DNA of 64,000 bases from JANNVK01 sp031430435 (GCA_031430435.1 JANPBM010000118.1:18937-82936), one strand, 5' to 3'. Shown: positions 22,347-32,331, counted from the first letter of the stretch. A program made the numbers and translations. The notes: generated by a model from the sequence alone, not told the origin.

Positions 22347-24884
22347 ATGATTATAAATATCGAAAAACCTTACCTTTCGGGCTTAAATGATTCTTTTGTC
22401 GGTCATCAATTCGCGTTGAATATCGGTAAATCGTTGATTGGACGCGATGAAACGCAATGTCAGGTTCTGTTGACGCAAAATTTTGTTTCGCGTTTGCAGG
22501 CGATGATTGAAGTTTTGCCGAACGGACAGGTTTTTATTACCAATCTCAGTTCTAAACAGACAACTTTTGTCAACGGACAAATTGTTTCGTCCCAAATGCT
22601 TAACAACGGCGACCGCGTTGAATTTGGAGCCGGGCAACTTGTTTCTTTTCAATTTCACACCTCAAATCAAGTTTCAAACATCTCGCAAACCTTGACACCG
22701 CAACCATTTATTCCGCAAACACCAATCGGAGCAGAAACTTTTGTTTCACCGCCGCAATTAGCGACTACGGTTTTGAGAATCGGACAAGTTTCGCACTTAA
22801 AAATCGGGCGAGCCGCCGATAATGATGTTGTTTTAGATTCGCCCGGCGTTTCACGGTATCACGCCACACTCGATTACAAAAACGGTAATCAACCGCAGAT
22901 TTTTGATAACTCAAGCACCAACGGAACGTTTTTAAACGGCGAGATTCTGCGATTCCCGAAAGTTGTTTCGCCGGCTGATTGGATTTCAATCGGCGGCTTT
23001 TTGCTGAGTGTCAACGGACACGAGATAAAAAAACACGATTTAAGTGCGAGCCGAATTGCGGCTTTTAATATCAGCAAAGAAATTGCCGGAAACCGAATTT
23101 TGCAAGACATTTCGTTTGTCGCTTATCCACGCGAATTTATCGGATTGATGGGACCTTCGGGGTGCGGAAAATCGACTTTGATGGACGCGATGAACGGTTT
23201 GCGACCCGCCACAACCGGCGGCGTGATGATAAACGATCTTGACCTTTATAGAAATTTCGATTCGTTGCGGCGGGCAATCGGATATGTGCCGCAAAAAGAT
23301 ATTTTGCACGATGCTTTATCGGTTGAAAAAACACTTTATTATGCCGGAAAATTGCGTCTGCCGAAAGGAACTTCCGCCGCTGAAATCAGCAATGTGATTA
23401 CCGAAGTGATTGAAACCGTCGGGCTGACCGACCAAAGACAAACGGCTTTCAAACAACTTTCCGGCGGACAGCAAAAGCGTTTGAGTTTAGGCATCGAGCT
23501 GATAACCAAGCCGAGTTTTCTGTTTTTAGACGAACCGACATCGCCGCTCGATCCCGAAACTACCGAAAATATGATGTTGCTTTTTCGGCGTTTGGCGGAT
23601 GAAGGGCGAATCGTCATTATGGTGACGCATAAGTTCGAGAAGTTTTTTTCGATGTCGCAGATTGTTTTGCTCACGAAAGGCGGAAGATTAGGTTATTTCG
23701 GTCCGCCGCAGGAAGCATTAAATTATTTTCAATGCCAAGAACCGAGCGAAATCTATCGGCGAATGAATGAAAAAACGCCCGAACAACTGAACCAAACTTT
23801 TCAAAATTCGTCGCATTATCAAAACTTTGTTGCCAAGCGTTTCGCGGAAACTCAAGAAATTATCAGTAAAACCGGCGGTTCAACCGAACTTAATCAACAA
23901 TTACAAAATCAAGGTGCCGACCGGAAATTCGGCGTTGACCAATGGCTGACCTTGACACAAAGATATTTAGAAGTAAAATTGAAGGACAAACGTAATACAC
24001 TTTTACTTTTATTCCAAGCTCCGTTGGTCGCATTTATACTTTCTTTAATCACGAGCAACACGCCGAATGACGGCAAAACACTTTTTATTTCAGCAATTAT
24101 CGCCATTTGGTTTGGAGCAAATAACGCAATTCGGGAGATTGTTTCAGAATCCGCGATTTATACGCGGGAACGACTCGTCAACTTGAAAATTCCTTCGTAT
24201 GTGCTTTCAAAATATACGATATTGAGCGGTTTTAGTTTGCTTCAATGTCTGTTATTCGTCTTTATTTTGGTGCTGCTCGGCAGATTCAAAGGCGAAGATT
24301 TTGCCGCCGTCACACTTATTTTGTTCTTAACTTCGCTCGCCGGAAGTGCAACAGGTTTATTTTTTTCGGCGGTGGTTAATTCGAGCGAAAAGGCGATGAG
24401 CATCTTGCCTTTGATCTTGATTCCGCAACTGCTCTTAAGCGGATTTCTGAAACCTTTGGACGATTTATATGTCAATTTGAAACAGGAAAAACCGGCGACG
24501 ATTCAAAATTACGACAAATATCAAGCCGATAAAGATAAAAAAATCACGGTAACGGACCCGAATAATCCGCCGAAAATTCCCGAACCGATTGAAAAATACG
24601 AAGGACTCGGCGGGGCAAAATATATTGCGGCTTTGATGGTTTCGCGGTGGACAATCGAGGCTTTGGCTCATCAAGTCAGTATCAACGATGAAAAAGCCCG
24701 GAATAAACTCGCAACCCAAATGAGCGTTGCCGAATACCAAAAAGTGTTGGATAAAGATTCGGATGCGGAAATCGAAAAAGCCTATCATCGGCGAATGCGT
24801 TTCGATTTGTTTGTGATTTTGCTTTTTAATCTCGCGTTTTTGGGCTTAACCATGTGGGCTTTAAAGCGAAAGGATGTTTTATAA
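22347..24884 (+). CDS. ABC transporter with two FHA domains fused to ATPase and permease
   Basis: An 845-residue fusion. FHA 1 at about residues 27-75 (LIGRDETQCQVLLTQNFVSR) and FHA 2 at 150-205 (KIGRAADNDVVLDSPGVSRY) are phosphothreonine-binding folds. The ABC domain has Walker A GPSGCGKST (269-277), signature LSGGQQKR (371-378) and Walker B FLFLDEPTSPLDP. The ABC-2 type permease with about six helices fills residues 565-845. The plan matches the FHA-regulated exporters typified by mycobacterial Rv1747, which is phosphorylated by the neighbouring kinase PknF. Here a Ser/Thr kinase gene follows 130 bases downstream, which suggests an equivalent kinase-exporter pair. The substrate is unknown. 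Confidence 0.92.
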   Translation: MIINIEKPYLSGLNDSFVGHQFALNIGKSLIGRDETQCQVLLTQNFVSRLQAMIEVLPNGQVFITNLSSKQTTFVNGQIVSSQMLNNGDRVEFGAGQLVSFQFHTSNQVSNISQTLTPQPFIPQTPIGAETFVSPPQLATTVLRIGQVSHLKIGRAADNDVVLDSPGVSRYHATLDYKNGNQPQIFDNSSTNGTFLNGEILRFPKVVSPADWISIGGFLLSVNGHEIKKHDLSASRIAAFNISKEIAGNRILQDISFVAYPREFIGLMGPSGCGKSTLMDAMNGLRPATTGGVMINDLDLYRNFDSLRRAIGYVPQKDILHDALSVEKTLYYAGKLRLPKGTSAAEISNVITEVIETVGLTDQRQTAFKQLSGGQQKRLSLGIELITKPSFLFLDEPTSPLDPETTENMMLLFRRLADEGRIVIMVTHKFEKFFSMSQIVLLTKGGRLGYFGPPQEALNYFQCQEPSEIYRRMNEKTPEQLNQTFQNSSHYQNFVAKRFAETQEIISKTGGSTELNQQLQNQGADRKFGVDQWLTLTQRYLEVKLKDKRNTLLLLFQAPLVAFILSLITSNTPNDGKTLFISAIIAIWFGANNAIREIVSESAIYTRERLVNLKIPSYVLSKYTILSGFSLLQCLLFVFILVLLGRFKGEDFAAVTLILFLTSLAGSATGLFFSAVVNSSEKAMSILPLILIPQLLLSGFLKPLDDLYVNLKQEKPATIQNYDKYQADKDKKITVTDPNNPPKIPEPIEKYEGLGGAKYIAALMVSRWTIEALAHQVSINDEKARNKLATQMSVAEYQKVLDKDSDAEIEKAYHRRMRFDLFVILLFNLAFLGLTMWALKRKDVL

Positions 24885-25017
24885 ATTTTTCAGATGTTCA
24901 GTGTTACAACTTTACGGATGTTGGAACCGGATTAGTTAAAATGGTATTTGAATTTTAGCAACATAATTCACGACTCAAGGTGTAACTCGCAACATTTAAT
25001 CGATGAGGCAAGTAAAT

Positions 25018-27609
25018 ATGTTTTGCACAAAATGCGGAAAATCAAACGACGAAAGTGATACTTTTTGCACAAAATGCGGTGCGGGGTTGAAATCTGCCAG
25101 CCGGCGGACACCGCAACCAAGCGGAACTGTGCCGATATTTCAAGATTTAACGGGACACGTAATCGACGGCAAATACCGGATAATCGCCAAAATCGGAACC
25201 GGCGGAATGGGCGACGTTTATCGTGCCGGTCGGATTATTTTCGGCGATGAAGCGGCGATAAAAGTTTTGCACCTCAATCAATCGCAAAACCCGCAAGCGG
25301 TCGAAAGATTTTTTCATGAAGCCAAAACTTCCGCCAAATTTAAGCATCATAACGCTGTTTCTATTTATGACATCGGCACGACTCCGCAAGGCGTTCCATA
25401 TCTTGTTATGGAGTTGGTGCAGGGAAAAAATCTGCGTCAATTGCTGCGTGAACAAAAAACAGTTTCGCTCGATTTAATCGTGACGATTACAATGCAAACT
25501 TGTTCGGCTTTGGACGAAGCACATCGTTTGGGAATTACGCACCGCGACATTAAACCCGAAAATATTGTGCTTTCAAGAACAGCAACCGGCTGGCAAGTCA
25601 AGGTTTTGGATTTTGGAATTGCCAAAGTTCAAGGCGAAACCAATTCAAATTTAACATTGCCGGGAAATGCGTTAGGAACGCCGCAATATATGTCGCCCGA
25701 ACAATGTCTTGGCGAATCGCTTGACAGCCGTTCCGATATTTACAGTTTCGGCGTGGTGCTGTATGAAATGCTCTGCGGCGTGGTGCCTTTTAATGCGGCG
25801 GCGGCGACGGCAATTGTGGTTCAGCACGTCAATCAAAAACCACCGCCGCTAAGTAATCATAAAGCGGATATTTCCACAAATATCAACAAAATTGTTCTGC
25901 GGGCGTTAGAGAAAAAACGTGAAAAACGTCCGCAAACAGCCGGAACTTTAGCCAAAGAATTTTTACAGGCAGTTACGCATGAGATAAAGGAAGAAAAACC
26001 AAAAACAAGAAAAAGCACGGCTGTCCCGATTATAAAAAACAAGCCGGTTAAAGAAATTCCGTACCCGATTCCAAAACCGATAAATATTGAGTTGGAGTCT
26101 GCCAAAGTCAAAGATTCTATGCTGGTTCAAGAATCTGTAACTGAAGTTATCAAGCCGATTGAAGCACCGAAAATTGAAGTTGCCAAGTTAATTGAAGCAC
26201 CGAAAATTGAAGTTGTCAATTTGGTAAATTTACCGCCAATAGTTGAAACAACTGAAACCGTCGAGAAAATCGCAGAGGTCGTTTTACCTCCTGAATTGCA
26301 ACCTCAAAATGTTCAAGAACCCGATATTTTGCCTCACGAAGATAAAGAACCGGTTTTGGACGCGGTTCAAAACTTGCCGCAGAATGCCGAAACTATTGAG
26401 GAAATACAGGCGGCGGAATTTTATCACATTGTGGAAACTCCTTTGCCGACAATTAAAGACAACGATGTAAAGCCGGAAAACCCGCCGGAAAAAGATGCCG
26501 CCAAGTCATACAATTCAGAAACTTTTCCGCTTGTTTTCGGTAACTTATTTCGTCCTGAAACTTTTCTGCCGACAATCGAAGAAAAAGGTGTTTTGTCAAC
26601 AACCGACGAGATAGAAATAAAAATTTCGGAACGCGATATGAAATACTTTTCCGATTCGCCCGACAACACCAAAACCGATTTAGCCGCAAACGAAACAAAT
26701 GTCGTAACCGGAACAGTTTCAACGGTCAAGACACCGACCGAAATTGTCGTTGAAAATAAGATTGAAAATGAAACGCCGAAGTTTTTGGAAAGTACGGTTT
26801 TACCTCAATCTGCTTTCCAACGAAACCGATTACCGATTTCTGTGATTGCCGGTATTTTTATTTTATCGCTGACAGGGTTTTCAGCGTGGTATTTTTCAGG
26901 AAACAAATCTGTTGAAGAAGCATCAGCGGTTACAAAAGAAAATAAAAATACTCCCGAAGGTATGGTTTATGTTTCGGGCGGCGAATTTATGATGGGCAAC
27001 GAAAAAGGCGACGAATATGAAAAACCTGTTCATAAAATGACAGTAAAATCATTTTACATAGATATTTACGAAGTAACCTGTGCCGACTACAAAAAATTTA
27101 TTGAGGCGACAAATCACAAACAGCCGCGAAATTGGAAAAACCCGAATATTCCCGCAGGTTGGGAGAAAAAACCCGTGACAGGTGTCAGTTGGGATGATGC
27201 CAACGCCTACGCGAAATGGGCAGAAAAGCGTCTGCCGACCGAAGCCGAATGGGAGTTTGCCGCACGCGGAACAGACAGCAGAATCTATCCGTGGGGCAAT
27301 GAATGGAAGGAAAATATGGCGAATGCAAACGGTGCAAGTAAAGAAATGAAAGATGTTGGTTCATTTCCAGGACAATCACCGTTTGGGGTATTTGATATGG
27401 TCGGAAACGCTTGGGAATGGACGGCGGACGATGCGAAGTATTATAAAGACGGAAAATCTATTTTGATTACTACACCTTCGCTGAAAATAATTCGCGGCGG
27501 GTATTTTGGGAACCCCAAAACTATAACTACCGTAACTCATAGAGCTTTTTGGGGAGCAAGAGATGCAAAGGATTACGACAATTCAGGCTTTAGATGTGTC
27601 AAGGATTAG
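25018..27609 (+). CDS. Zinc-ribbon Ser/Thr protein kinase with C-terminal FGE-sulfatase domain
   Basis: A receptor-like kinase of 863 residues. N-terminal double C-x2-C ribbon (MFCTKCGKSNDESDTFCTKC); kinase domain around residues 45-310 with glycine loop GTGGMGDVYRA, AIKVL lysine, catalytic HRDIKPENI, DFGIA and SPEQ; a long Pro/Glu/Val-rich linker with degenerate repeats (IEAPKIEV); one transmembrane helix near 603-624; then an extracytoplasmic formylglycine-generating-enzyme-like domain (EGMVYVSGGEFMMGNEKGD ... SGFRCVKD). Such FGE tails in kinases are thought to serve as ligand-binding folds and not as enzymes. An in-frame ATG 15 bases earlier is an alternative start. The likely partner is the FHA-ABC transporter upstream. 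Confidence 0.93.
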   Translation: MFCTKCGKSNDESDTFCTKCGAGLKSASRRTPQPSGTVPIFQDLTGHVIDGKYRIIAKIGTGGMGDVYRAGRIIFGDEAAIKVLHLNQSQNPQAVERFFHEAKTSAKFKHHNAVSIYDIGTTPQGVPYLVMELVQGKNLRQLLREQKTVSLDLIVTITMQTCSALDEAHRLGITHRDIKPENIVLSRTATGWQVKVLDFGIAKVQGETNSNLTLPGNALGTPQYMSPEQCLGESLDSRSDIYSFGVVLYEMLCGVVPFNAAAATAIVVQHVNQKPPPLSNHKADISTNINKIVLRALEKKREKRPQTAGTLAKEFLQAVTHEIKEEKPKTRKSTAVPIIKNKPVKEIPYPIPKPINIELESAKVKDSMLVQESVTEVIKPIEAPKIEVAKLIEAPKIEVVNLVNLPPIVETTETVEKIAEVVLPPELQPQNVQEPDILPHEDKEPVLDAVQNLPQNAETIEEIQAAEFYHIVETPLPTIKDNDVKPENPPEKDAAKSYNSETFPLVFGNLFRPETFLPTIEEKGVLSTTDEIEIKISERDMKYFSDSPDNTKTDLAANETNVVTGTVSTVKTPTEIVVENKIENETPKFLESTVLPQSAFQRNRLPISVIAGIFILSLTGFSAWYFSGNKSVEEASAVTKENKNTPEGMVYVSGGEFMMGNEKGDEYEKPVHKMTVKSFYIDIYEVTCADYKKFIEATNHKQPRNWKNPNIPAGWEKKPVTGVSWDDANAYAKWAEKRLPTEAEWEFAARGTDSRIYPWGNEWKENMANANGASKEMKDVGSFPGQSPFGVFDMVGNAWEWTADDAKYYKDGKSILITTPSLKIIRGGYFGNPKTITTVTHRAFWGARDAKDYDNSGFRCVKD

Positions 27610-27617
27610 GTGATATT

Positions 27618-28313
27618 ATGATAAGAAAAACAGCAGACAAACAGTTACTTGCGTTACAAATACTTTCTTGCCGCACTTCGAGCTTAGTCTTGCAGGGAAA
27701 GCAACTAATCGCTTTGCTTTTGCTCATTTGTTCATTCATGATGTCTTGCTCTTCATCGAAGGTTGGCGTTGATACCGGCACAATTTCCGAGAACTCAACT
27801 GTTTCAGCAAATAATAACTCAAACCAATCGGCGACCAATACACCGCCACAGACAATTACGCCCTCGCCAACATCAACACCTAATCCTCTGTCCGCGAAAA
27901 GAAGTCCCGAGTGTAAAATCTCAAACATCAAAATCGTTCCCTTTGACGCATTAACAGGTGGATTCGGAGAAGAAATTAAACCGAATGAAGATACTGGTTT
28001 TTTTAACGCATTTGGAACTTCGCTTTTTGTGATGGTTGAAATTTCCAGTCAAGCCTATTTTAATGGGATTAGTATATCTGATGCAAATAAGGATATTAAA
28101 GTTGAGATAACTGTAACGGATTCGAACGTCGGGCAAAGAGCCAAAAAGATTGAGGGAATCAGTTTACAATTACTCTTAGAAGACGGAAAGATTTTCGTTC
28201 CCCTTTGGCTGGATCCGTTAATGTGTAGCGAAGTAAAAATTAACGCCCGAATAATCGGACAAAAAACCGTTTCGACAATGAAGCGAACTGTGCTGTTTGA
28301 ATGCGGCGAATAA
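27618..28313 (+). CDS. Putative lipoprotein, hypothetical
   Basis: A 231-residue product from the ATG at 27618, 8 bases after the kinase stop and preceded by 'taggtgat'. A long N-terminal region leads to a hydrophobic stretch and lipobox-like LLLLICSFMMSCSSS (Cys near residue 42); the unusual length before it suggests that the true start may be an internal codon. A Ser/Thr/Pro linker (TPPQTITPSPTSTPNP) follows, then a beta-rich domain (CKISNIKIVPFDALTGG ... VEITVTDSNVGQRAKK). No family recognised. The position directly after the kinase suggests an envelope partner of the sensor (inference). Confidence 0.65.
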   Translation: MIRKTADKQLLALQILSCRTSSLVLQGKQLIALLLLICSFMMSCSSSKVGVDTGTISENSTVSANNNSNQSATNTPPQTITPSPTSTPNPLSAKRSPECKISNIKIVPFDALTGGFGEEIKPNEDTGFFNAFGTSLFVMVEISSQAYFNGISISDANKDIKVEITVTDSNVGQRAKKIEGISLQLLLEDGKIFVPLWLDPLMCSEVKINARIIGQKTVSTMKRTVLFECGE

Positions 28314-28361
28314 ACATTTAACAATGGTAATAATGGGCGAGTTCGTCTAAAGGAAGAGTTT

Positions 28362-29524
28362 ATGATAAGAAAAACAGTATATTCAATTTTATTTATTTGT
28401 CTTTTTGCATTGATTGGTTTTTCTCAAACCGGAGGTGAAAGACCAACACCAACACCAAGACCAACGCCTGTGAAACCACCGCGACGACCGCCAGTATCTC
28501 CTACGCCGACGAAAACGCCACGACCAACACCAACACCAATCGTGAATCCTACACCCGTGAAAACACCACAACCTCCGCCATTACCACCGTCCGCCAAAAT
28601 TTTATGGACGGATAATGCGACCCGCGAACGGATTCCGAACGTTGCTCAATCACGCCGAGAGAGGCGGTAACTGCCGGATTTTACGATGTTGTTAAATCGG
28701 TCAACGCGAAGATTACATATAAAATTCCTGATTCACAGGAAGAATTAGCAACATATAAAGTAGTCATCGTCTCGTTTTGTTCCGATGATAACAACGAAGA
28801 AAATTTGGTAAATTTGATAAAAGATTATATTCAAGCGGGCGGTTCCGTATTCATTCTCGGCGGAAATACTTGTCAATCGGGCGGTCATCCGACTTCGTGG
28901 TGGGCATCTCGGATAACTAAAGATTTTGGCGTTACTTTTGGGTCTGAAGATAATTACAAAGTTGCTTGGGCTGATGCGGTCAGCGGTCATCCGACGACAT
29001 TAAAGCTCAATAAAATGTATTTTTCACAATACGCTTATTTGAACGTCTCTGATCCCGCAGAGTCAATTTTGAATGTCAACGAACAACCGATTGCGGCTGT
29101 TTATAACGGGAAAGGTTCTTTTGCGGCTTTAGCGGATGACGTGGAGTTTGGTTGGAGTCCGAACAGTTGGGAAAAACTGGGTCCGACGGATAATTTTACG
29201 TTTTGGCGAAACTCTCTGAGGTGGCTCATCAGTCAATCCAAAATCAAAAAATCTAAAAAGACTTCCGCCACAGATTCTGATAACGATACATCTGCCGGGC
29301 TTACTGTTTATGTTAAGCAAAAAGATGTCGAGATTTTTATTAACGATGAACGATACGATGTCAGGTCGCTGAAATCACCGTTCAAATTTGACTCGCTTTT
29401 TATTGGCACATACACGATTAGAGTTGAAAAAGCCGGCTTTAAGACTGAAACACGAACAATAACATTAAAGCATAAACAAAAATTACCGGTGAAATTTGAA
29501 CTCGTTCCGATAGTGATAAGATGA
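28362..29524 (+). pseudogene. Secreted PEGA-domain protein gene split by a frameshift
   Basis: Two frames together make one protein of about 386 residues. Frame one starts at the ATG at 28362 (after 'aaggaag'): signal peptide (MIRKTVYSILFICLFALIGF), a Pro/Thr linker and KILWTDNATRERI, then a stop at 28668-28670. Frame two continues without its own ATG: AVTAGFYDVV, KVVIVSFCSDDN, a GGSVFILGGN segment like amidotransferase/ThuA folds, and a C-terminal PEGA-like domain (YTIRVEKAGFKTETRTITLK). Removing one GA from GAGAGAG at 28657-28663 restores a smooth reading frame (SRREAVTAGFYDVV). So it is a recent slip, a phase-variable switch, or a sequencing error. It lies within the signalling cluster. 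Confidence 0.75.
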
Positions 29525-29564
29525 ACAATTCCGGTGTGAATAAGATTTTTTCGAGGATAAAAAT

Positions 29565-30557
29565 ATGATTTGCCAAATTTGCCGACAACAAAATGATGCC
29601 GACGATGTTTTTTGTCGCAGTTGCGGAAACAGTCTGAGTCAAGGAACGCAGCCGACCGTGGTTTTGAATATGCCGAGTCAACAAACGCAGGTTCCGTTTC
29701 AAAACTCGCAAATGTTTTCGCAACCTCCGCCAAATTCAAACAACAAATTTTTGTATGCTTTAATCGGCGTTTTGCTCTGCACATTGGTTGGAGCCGCAAT
29801 TTATTTTGGAATATCATCGATAAAAAAAAACACGCCGTTGCCCGATCACTTTGGTATGTTTGCCCGTAAAGATGATTCGTTAAAAGAGTTGGCAAAAAAA
29901 GAATTGAAAGATTTCATCAAAGAAAAAGACGGATTACTTAACCAAGAATCTAATCCTATTCTTAATTCTAAACCGGAAATTATTGTGTTTTCAGACTCCG
30001 GAATTCCCGTCGATAAACTGAAATTGGTCAGTTTAGATTCAATTAAAGACGACGGAACTTATCAGTTTACCGATTTTCAAGTTTCGCCGGTCGAAGGTAA
30101 ATCCGATATGAAAGAGCTGCGAGTAAGTCAAAAATTAGCAAACGGAAAGTATGCTTTTGCCGTTTTCGACGGTTTTCTCAACGATGGAAATCATAAATTT
30201 TGGTCATTCCAAGTTGCCGGCAGCGAAGGTGCGGAAAATACCGCTTTGCAATCGGCAAGTCTCGGTTTAAAGCCAACGCCAACGCCCGTGCCGGTTTCGG
30301 TTCCGGTCATCACGGTTGTTGCTCCGCCTGCAAACGCAAGCCCCGCTTTTTGCAACAATCGAAATGTGTTGATGCGGAGTTCGCCGAGTCTTTCCGCCAA
30401 TCCGATCGGCAAGTTGCAAAAAGGACAAACCGTTTATGTGATAAATACTTCTTCCAATTACGACTATTGGCAGGGCATTTATTCAAATTGGGCGTATGTC
30501 CAACTTCCGAACGGAAAAAAAGGTTGGATGTTCAATACTTTTGTAACTTATCGCTAA
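29565..30557 (+). CDS. Zinc-ribbon membrane protein with C-terminal SH3-like domain
   Basis: A 330-residue product preceded by 'gagga'. The N-terminal ribbon MICQICRQQNDADDVFCRSC is the double C-x2-C type; a transmembrane helix follows near residues 62-84 (FLYALIGVLLCTLVGAAIYF). The middle part (residues 90-235) is of unknown fold. The end, from about residue 260 (CNNRNVLMRSSPSLSANPIG ... WAYVQLPNGKKGWMF), is a bacterial SH3 domain, usually a peptidoglycan- or metal-binding module. Only 8 bases separate it from the next gene, an M15-like lipoprotein, which supports a cell-wall connection. An A9 run at 29822-29830 could cause slippage. Confidence 0.82.
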   Translation: MICQICRQQNDADDVFCRSCGNSLSQGTQPTVVLNMPSQQTQVPFQNSQMFSQPPPNSNNKFLYALIGVLLCTLVGAAIYFGISSIKKNTPLPDHFGMFARKDDSLKELAKKELKDFIKEKDGLLNQESNPILNSKPEIIVFSDSGIPVDKLKLVSLDSIKDDGTYQFTDFQVSPVEGKSDMKELRVSQKLANGKYAFAVFDGFLNDGNHKFWSFQVAGSEGAENTALQSASLGLKPTPTPVPVSVPVITVVAPPANASPAFCNNRNVLMRSSPSLSANPIGKLQKGQTVYVINTSSNYDYWQGIYSNWAYVQLPNGKKGWMFNTFVTYR

Positions 30558-30565
30558 TAAATTCT

Positions 30566-31474
30566 ATGAACAAATTTCAAAAAATATTTACCGTCGCTGT
30601 CTTTGTCGCCTTTTTAATCGGTTGCGGGTCTTCGGCAAACGAACCTGAAACTTCGGGTAATTCGCCTGAAACTTTCGGCTCGAACGAGTATTCTAAAAAT
30701 CCCGATTATGCTCGCCCCGGAGTTAAAAACGATCCTAAAAAGCCGCTCGATAATTCAAAACCCGATGCCTCGAATCCGGTTTCGGGCGACCAAGTTTCGC
30801 GGCGAATTTATGCCGATTACGGAGCTGTCTTAAAGGCACAAAACGGTTCAATACCGCCGCCGACGATGATTTTTGCCGATGAAAATGATTGTGCAAATTG
30901 GCAATCAACCGTGCAGGTTCAAACCGAAAACATCGGCGGAATAAGTATTCAATTACAGTCCGCCGCGATGAAAGATTTACAACTTGCGCGTGCAGAAGCC
31001 AAGCAAAACGGAGTTGACATTACGCCTCGAGGAAGTGATGCCGCCCGCCGAAGTTACGCCGATACGGTGCGGCTTTGGACGAGCAGAGTTAATCCCGGAC
31101 TTGAACATTGGGTGAATAAAGGTCGGCTTGATTCTGCCGTTGCTGCTAAGATTCGCTCGATTTCTCCGAGTGAACAAGTTGCCGATATACTTAAACTTGA
31201 GAGTCAAGGAATGAATTTCAGCACGGATTTTTCTAAGTCAATTTTGTATTCGGTGGCAGCTCCGGGAAGTTCGCAACATCTTTCGATGCTTGCACTTGAC
31301 GTTAATCAACACGATAATTCGCGGGTTCGAGAAATTTTGGCGCGGCACGGCTGGTTTCAAACCGTAGTTTCGGATTTACCGCACTTTACCTATTTGGGTG
31401 TTCCGGAAAACCAACTTTCAGCTTCAGGTTTGAGAAAACAATCTTCCGGCGGACGAACTTTTTGGACACCTTAA
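30566..31474 (+). CDS. M15-like (D-Ala-D-Ala carboxypeptidase-related) lipoprotein, paralogue of 54862-55854
   Basis: A 302-residue product from the ATG at 30566: signal peptide ending in the lipobox AFLIGCGSS, a low-complexity linker, then a domain with GSSQHLSMLALDVNQ, ILARHGWFQTV and DLPHFTYLG. S-x-H-x(6)-D followed by P-H-F is how the zinc ligands of M15/VanY-type peptidases are arranged, so a peptidoglycan peptidase is likely. The sequence before the motif (LDSAVAAKIRSISPSEQVADIL) has no known role. The gene at 54862 is a clear paralogue. Both copies are next to zinc-ribbon membrane protein genes. Its stop overlaps the stop of the opposite-strand gene within one TTAA. Confidence 0.8.
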   Translation: MNKFQKIFTVAVFVAFLIGCGSSANEPETSGNSPETFGSNEYSKNPDYARPGVKNDPKKPLDNSKPDASNPVSGDQVSRRIYADYGAVLKAQNGSIPPPTMIFADENDCANWQSTVQVQTENIGGISIQLQSAAMKDLQLARAEAKQNGVDITPRGSDAARRSYADTVRLWTSRVNPGLEHWVNKGRLDSAVAAKIRSISPSEQVADILKLESQGMNFSTDFSKSILYSVAAPGSSQHLSMLALDVNQHDNSRVREILARHGWFQTVVSDLPHFTYLGVPENQLSASGLRKQSSGGRTFWTP

Positions 31475-32331
31475 TATCTCACCACATCTCGGCGGACATC
31501 TTTGCTGTAACTGATGACCCAACCGACATCTTGGGCGTTTTTGTCGCTCTCAAGCGGAGACGTTCGTCCCGAATCGTATTTGTCGAGCGAAATTTGTTTT
31601 CCGCACCACGTCTTATTGAGCGTGTGGCAACCGTAATCCGAGATTTGAACTTTATACCAAATCACACCTTTTACTTTTTCTTGCACCTCTAAAATCTTCA
31701 ATTTCGCGTTTTCAAAATGAATGCCAACCGACGGACAACCGTAATCGGGACAAGTCCGCAGGTTGGCATTCATTTGTAAATAACCGGTTTTACCGATCAA
31801 AGGCGAGATAACGGGATTTGAATTAGAACCGGTTTCTCTCGCTTCCGCATTTGAAGCGGTTGATTTGTTATTGGAATTGACGGCGGCTTCTTTGGATTTA
31901 TTGGCGGGATAAAGAAAAACTCCGGCAAAAATTAAGACCATTAAAACGCCGATTCCGCCCAAAATATATTTACCTGTATGATCGGACTGCAAACTGCCCG
32001 ATTGATTTGAAACTTGAAATGCGGGAAAGGTTTGCGGCTCCGGTTTTTTTGTCGTTTGAATAACCACCGTTTCTTGTTGTTCGGCGGGTGCAATCAATGG
32101 AATGTGAATCAAATTGTTTGATGTCGTTAAAGTAATCCCGCAATTCTTGCAAAACTTGGCATCTGCCGCGTTTTCATTCGAGCATTTTCGACAATTAACC
32201 GCTTGAGTCGAAACAACAGGTCGCATAACCGTCTCAAGCGATGTTGCCAAAAAGTTTAAAACCGTTCCGTCGTTGAAACAGAAACTTTCATCGTCTTCGT
32301 ATTGTAAAAAACAGGTTGGGCAAACTTTCAT
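31471..32331 (-). CDS. Zinc-ribbon membrane protein with two ribbons and SH3-like tail
   Basis: A 286-residue product. It begins with the recurrent head MKVCPTCFLQYEDDESFCFN and adds a second ribbon at residues 47-65 (CRKCSNENAADAKFCKNC), then a Gln/Pro linker, a transmembrane helix around 123-143 (YILGGIGVLMVLIFAGVFL) and a Cys-containing outer domain (NANLRTCPDYGCPSVGI ... VIWYKVQISDYGCHT) that reads like an SH3b module. It is convergent with, and overlaps by 4 bases, the M15-like gene. The alpha-2-macroglobulin gene diverges from its 5' side, 226 bases away. Function unknown. Confidence 0.8.
   Translation of the reverse strand: MKVCPTCFLQYEDDESFCFNDGTVLNFLATSLETVMRPVVSTQAVNCRKCSNENAADAKFCKNCGITLTTSNNLIHIPLIAPAEQQETVVIQTTKKPEPQTFPAFQVSNQSGSLQSDHTGKYILGGIGVLMVLIFAGVFLYPANKSKEAAVNSNNKSTASNAEARETGSNSNPVISPLIGKTGYLQMNANLRTCPDYGCPSVGIHFENAKLKILEVQEKVKGVIWYKVQISDYGCHTLNKTWCGKQISLDKYDSGRTSPLESDKNAQDVGWVISYSKDVRRDVVRY

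Noticed and set aside
30200..30565. Long N-terminal extension of the M15-like lipoprotein gene overlapping the SH3 gene
   Set aside because: The ATG at 30566 follows the upstream stop directly and gives a proper lipoprotein signal; the extension is Arg/Cys-rich out-of-frame sequence.
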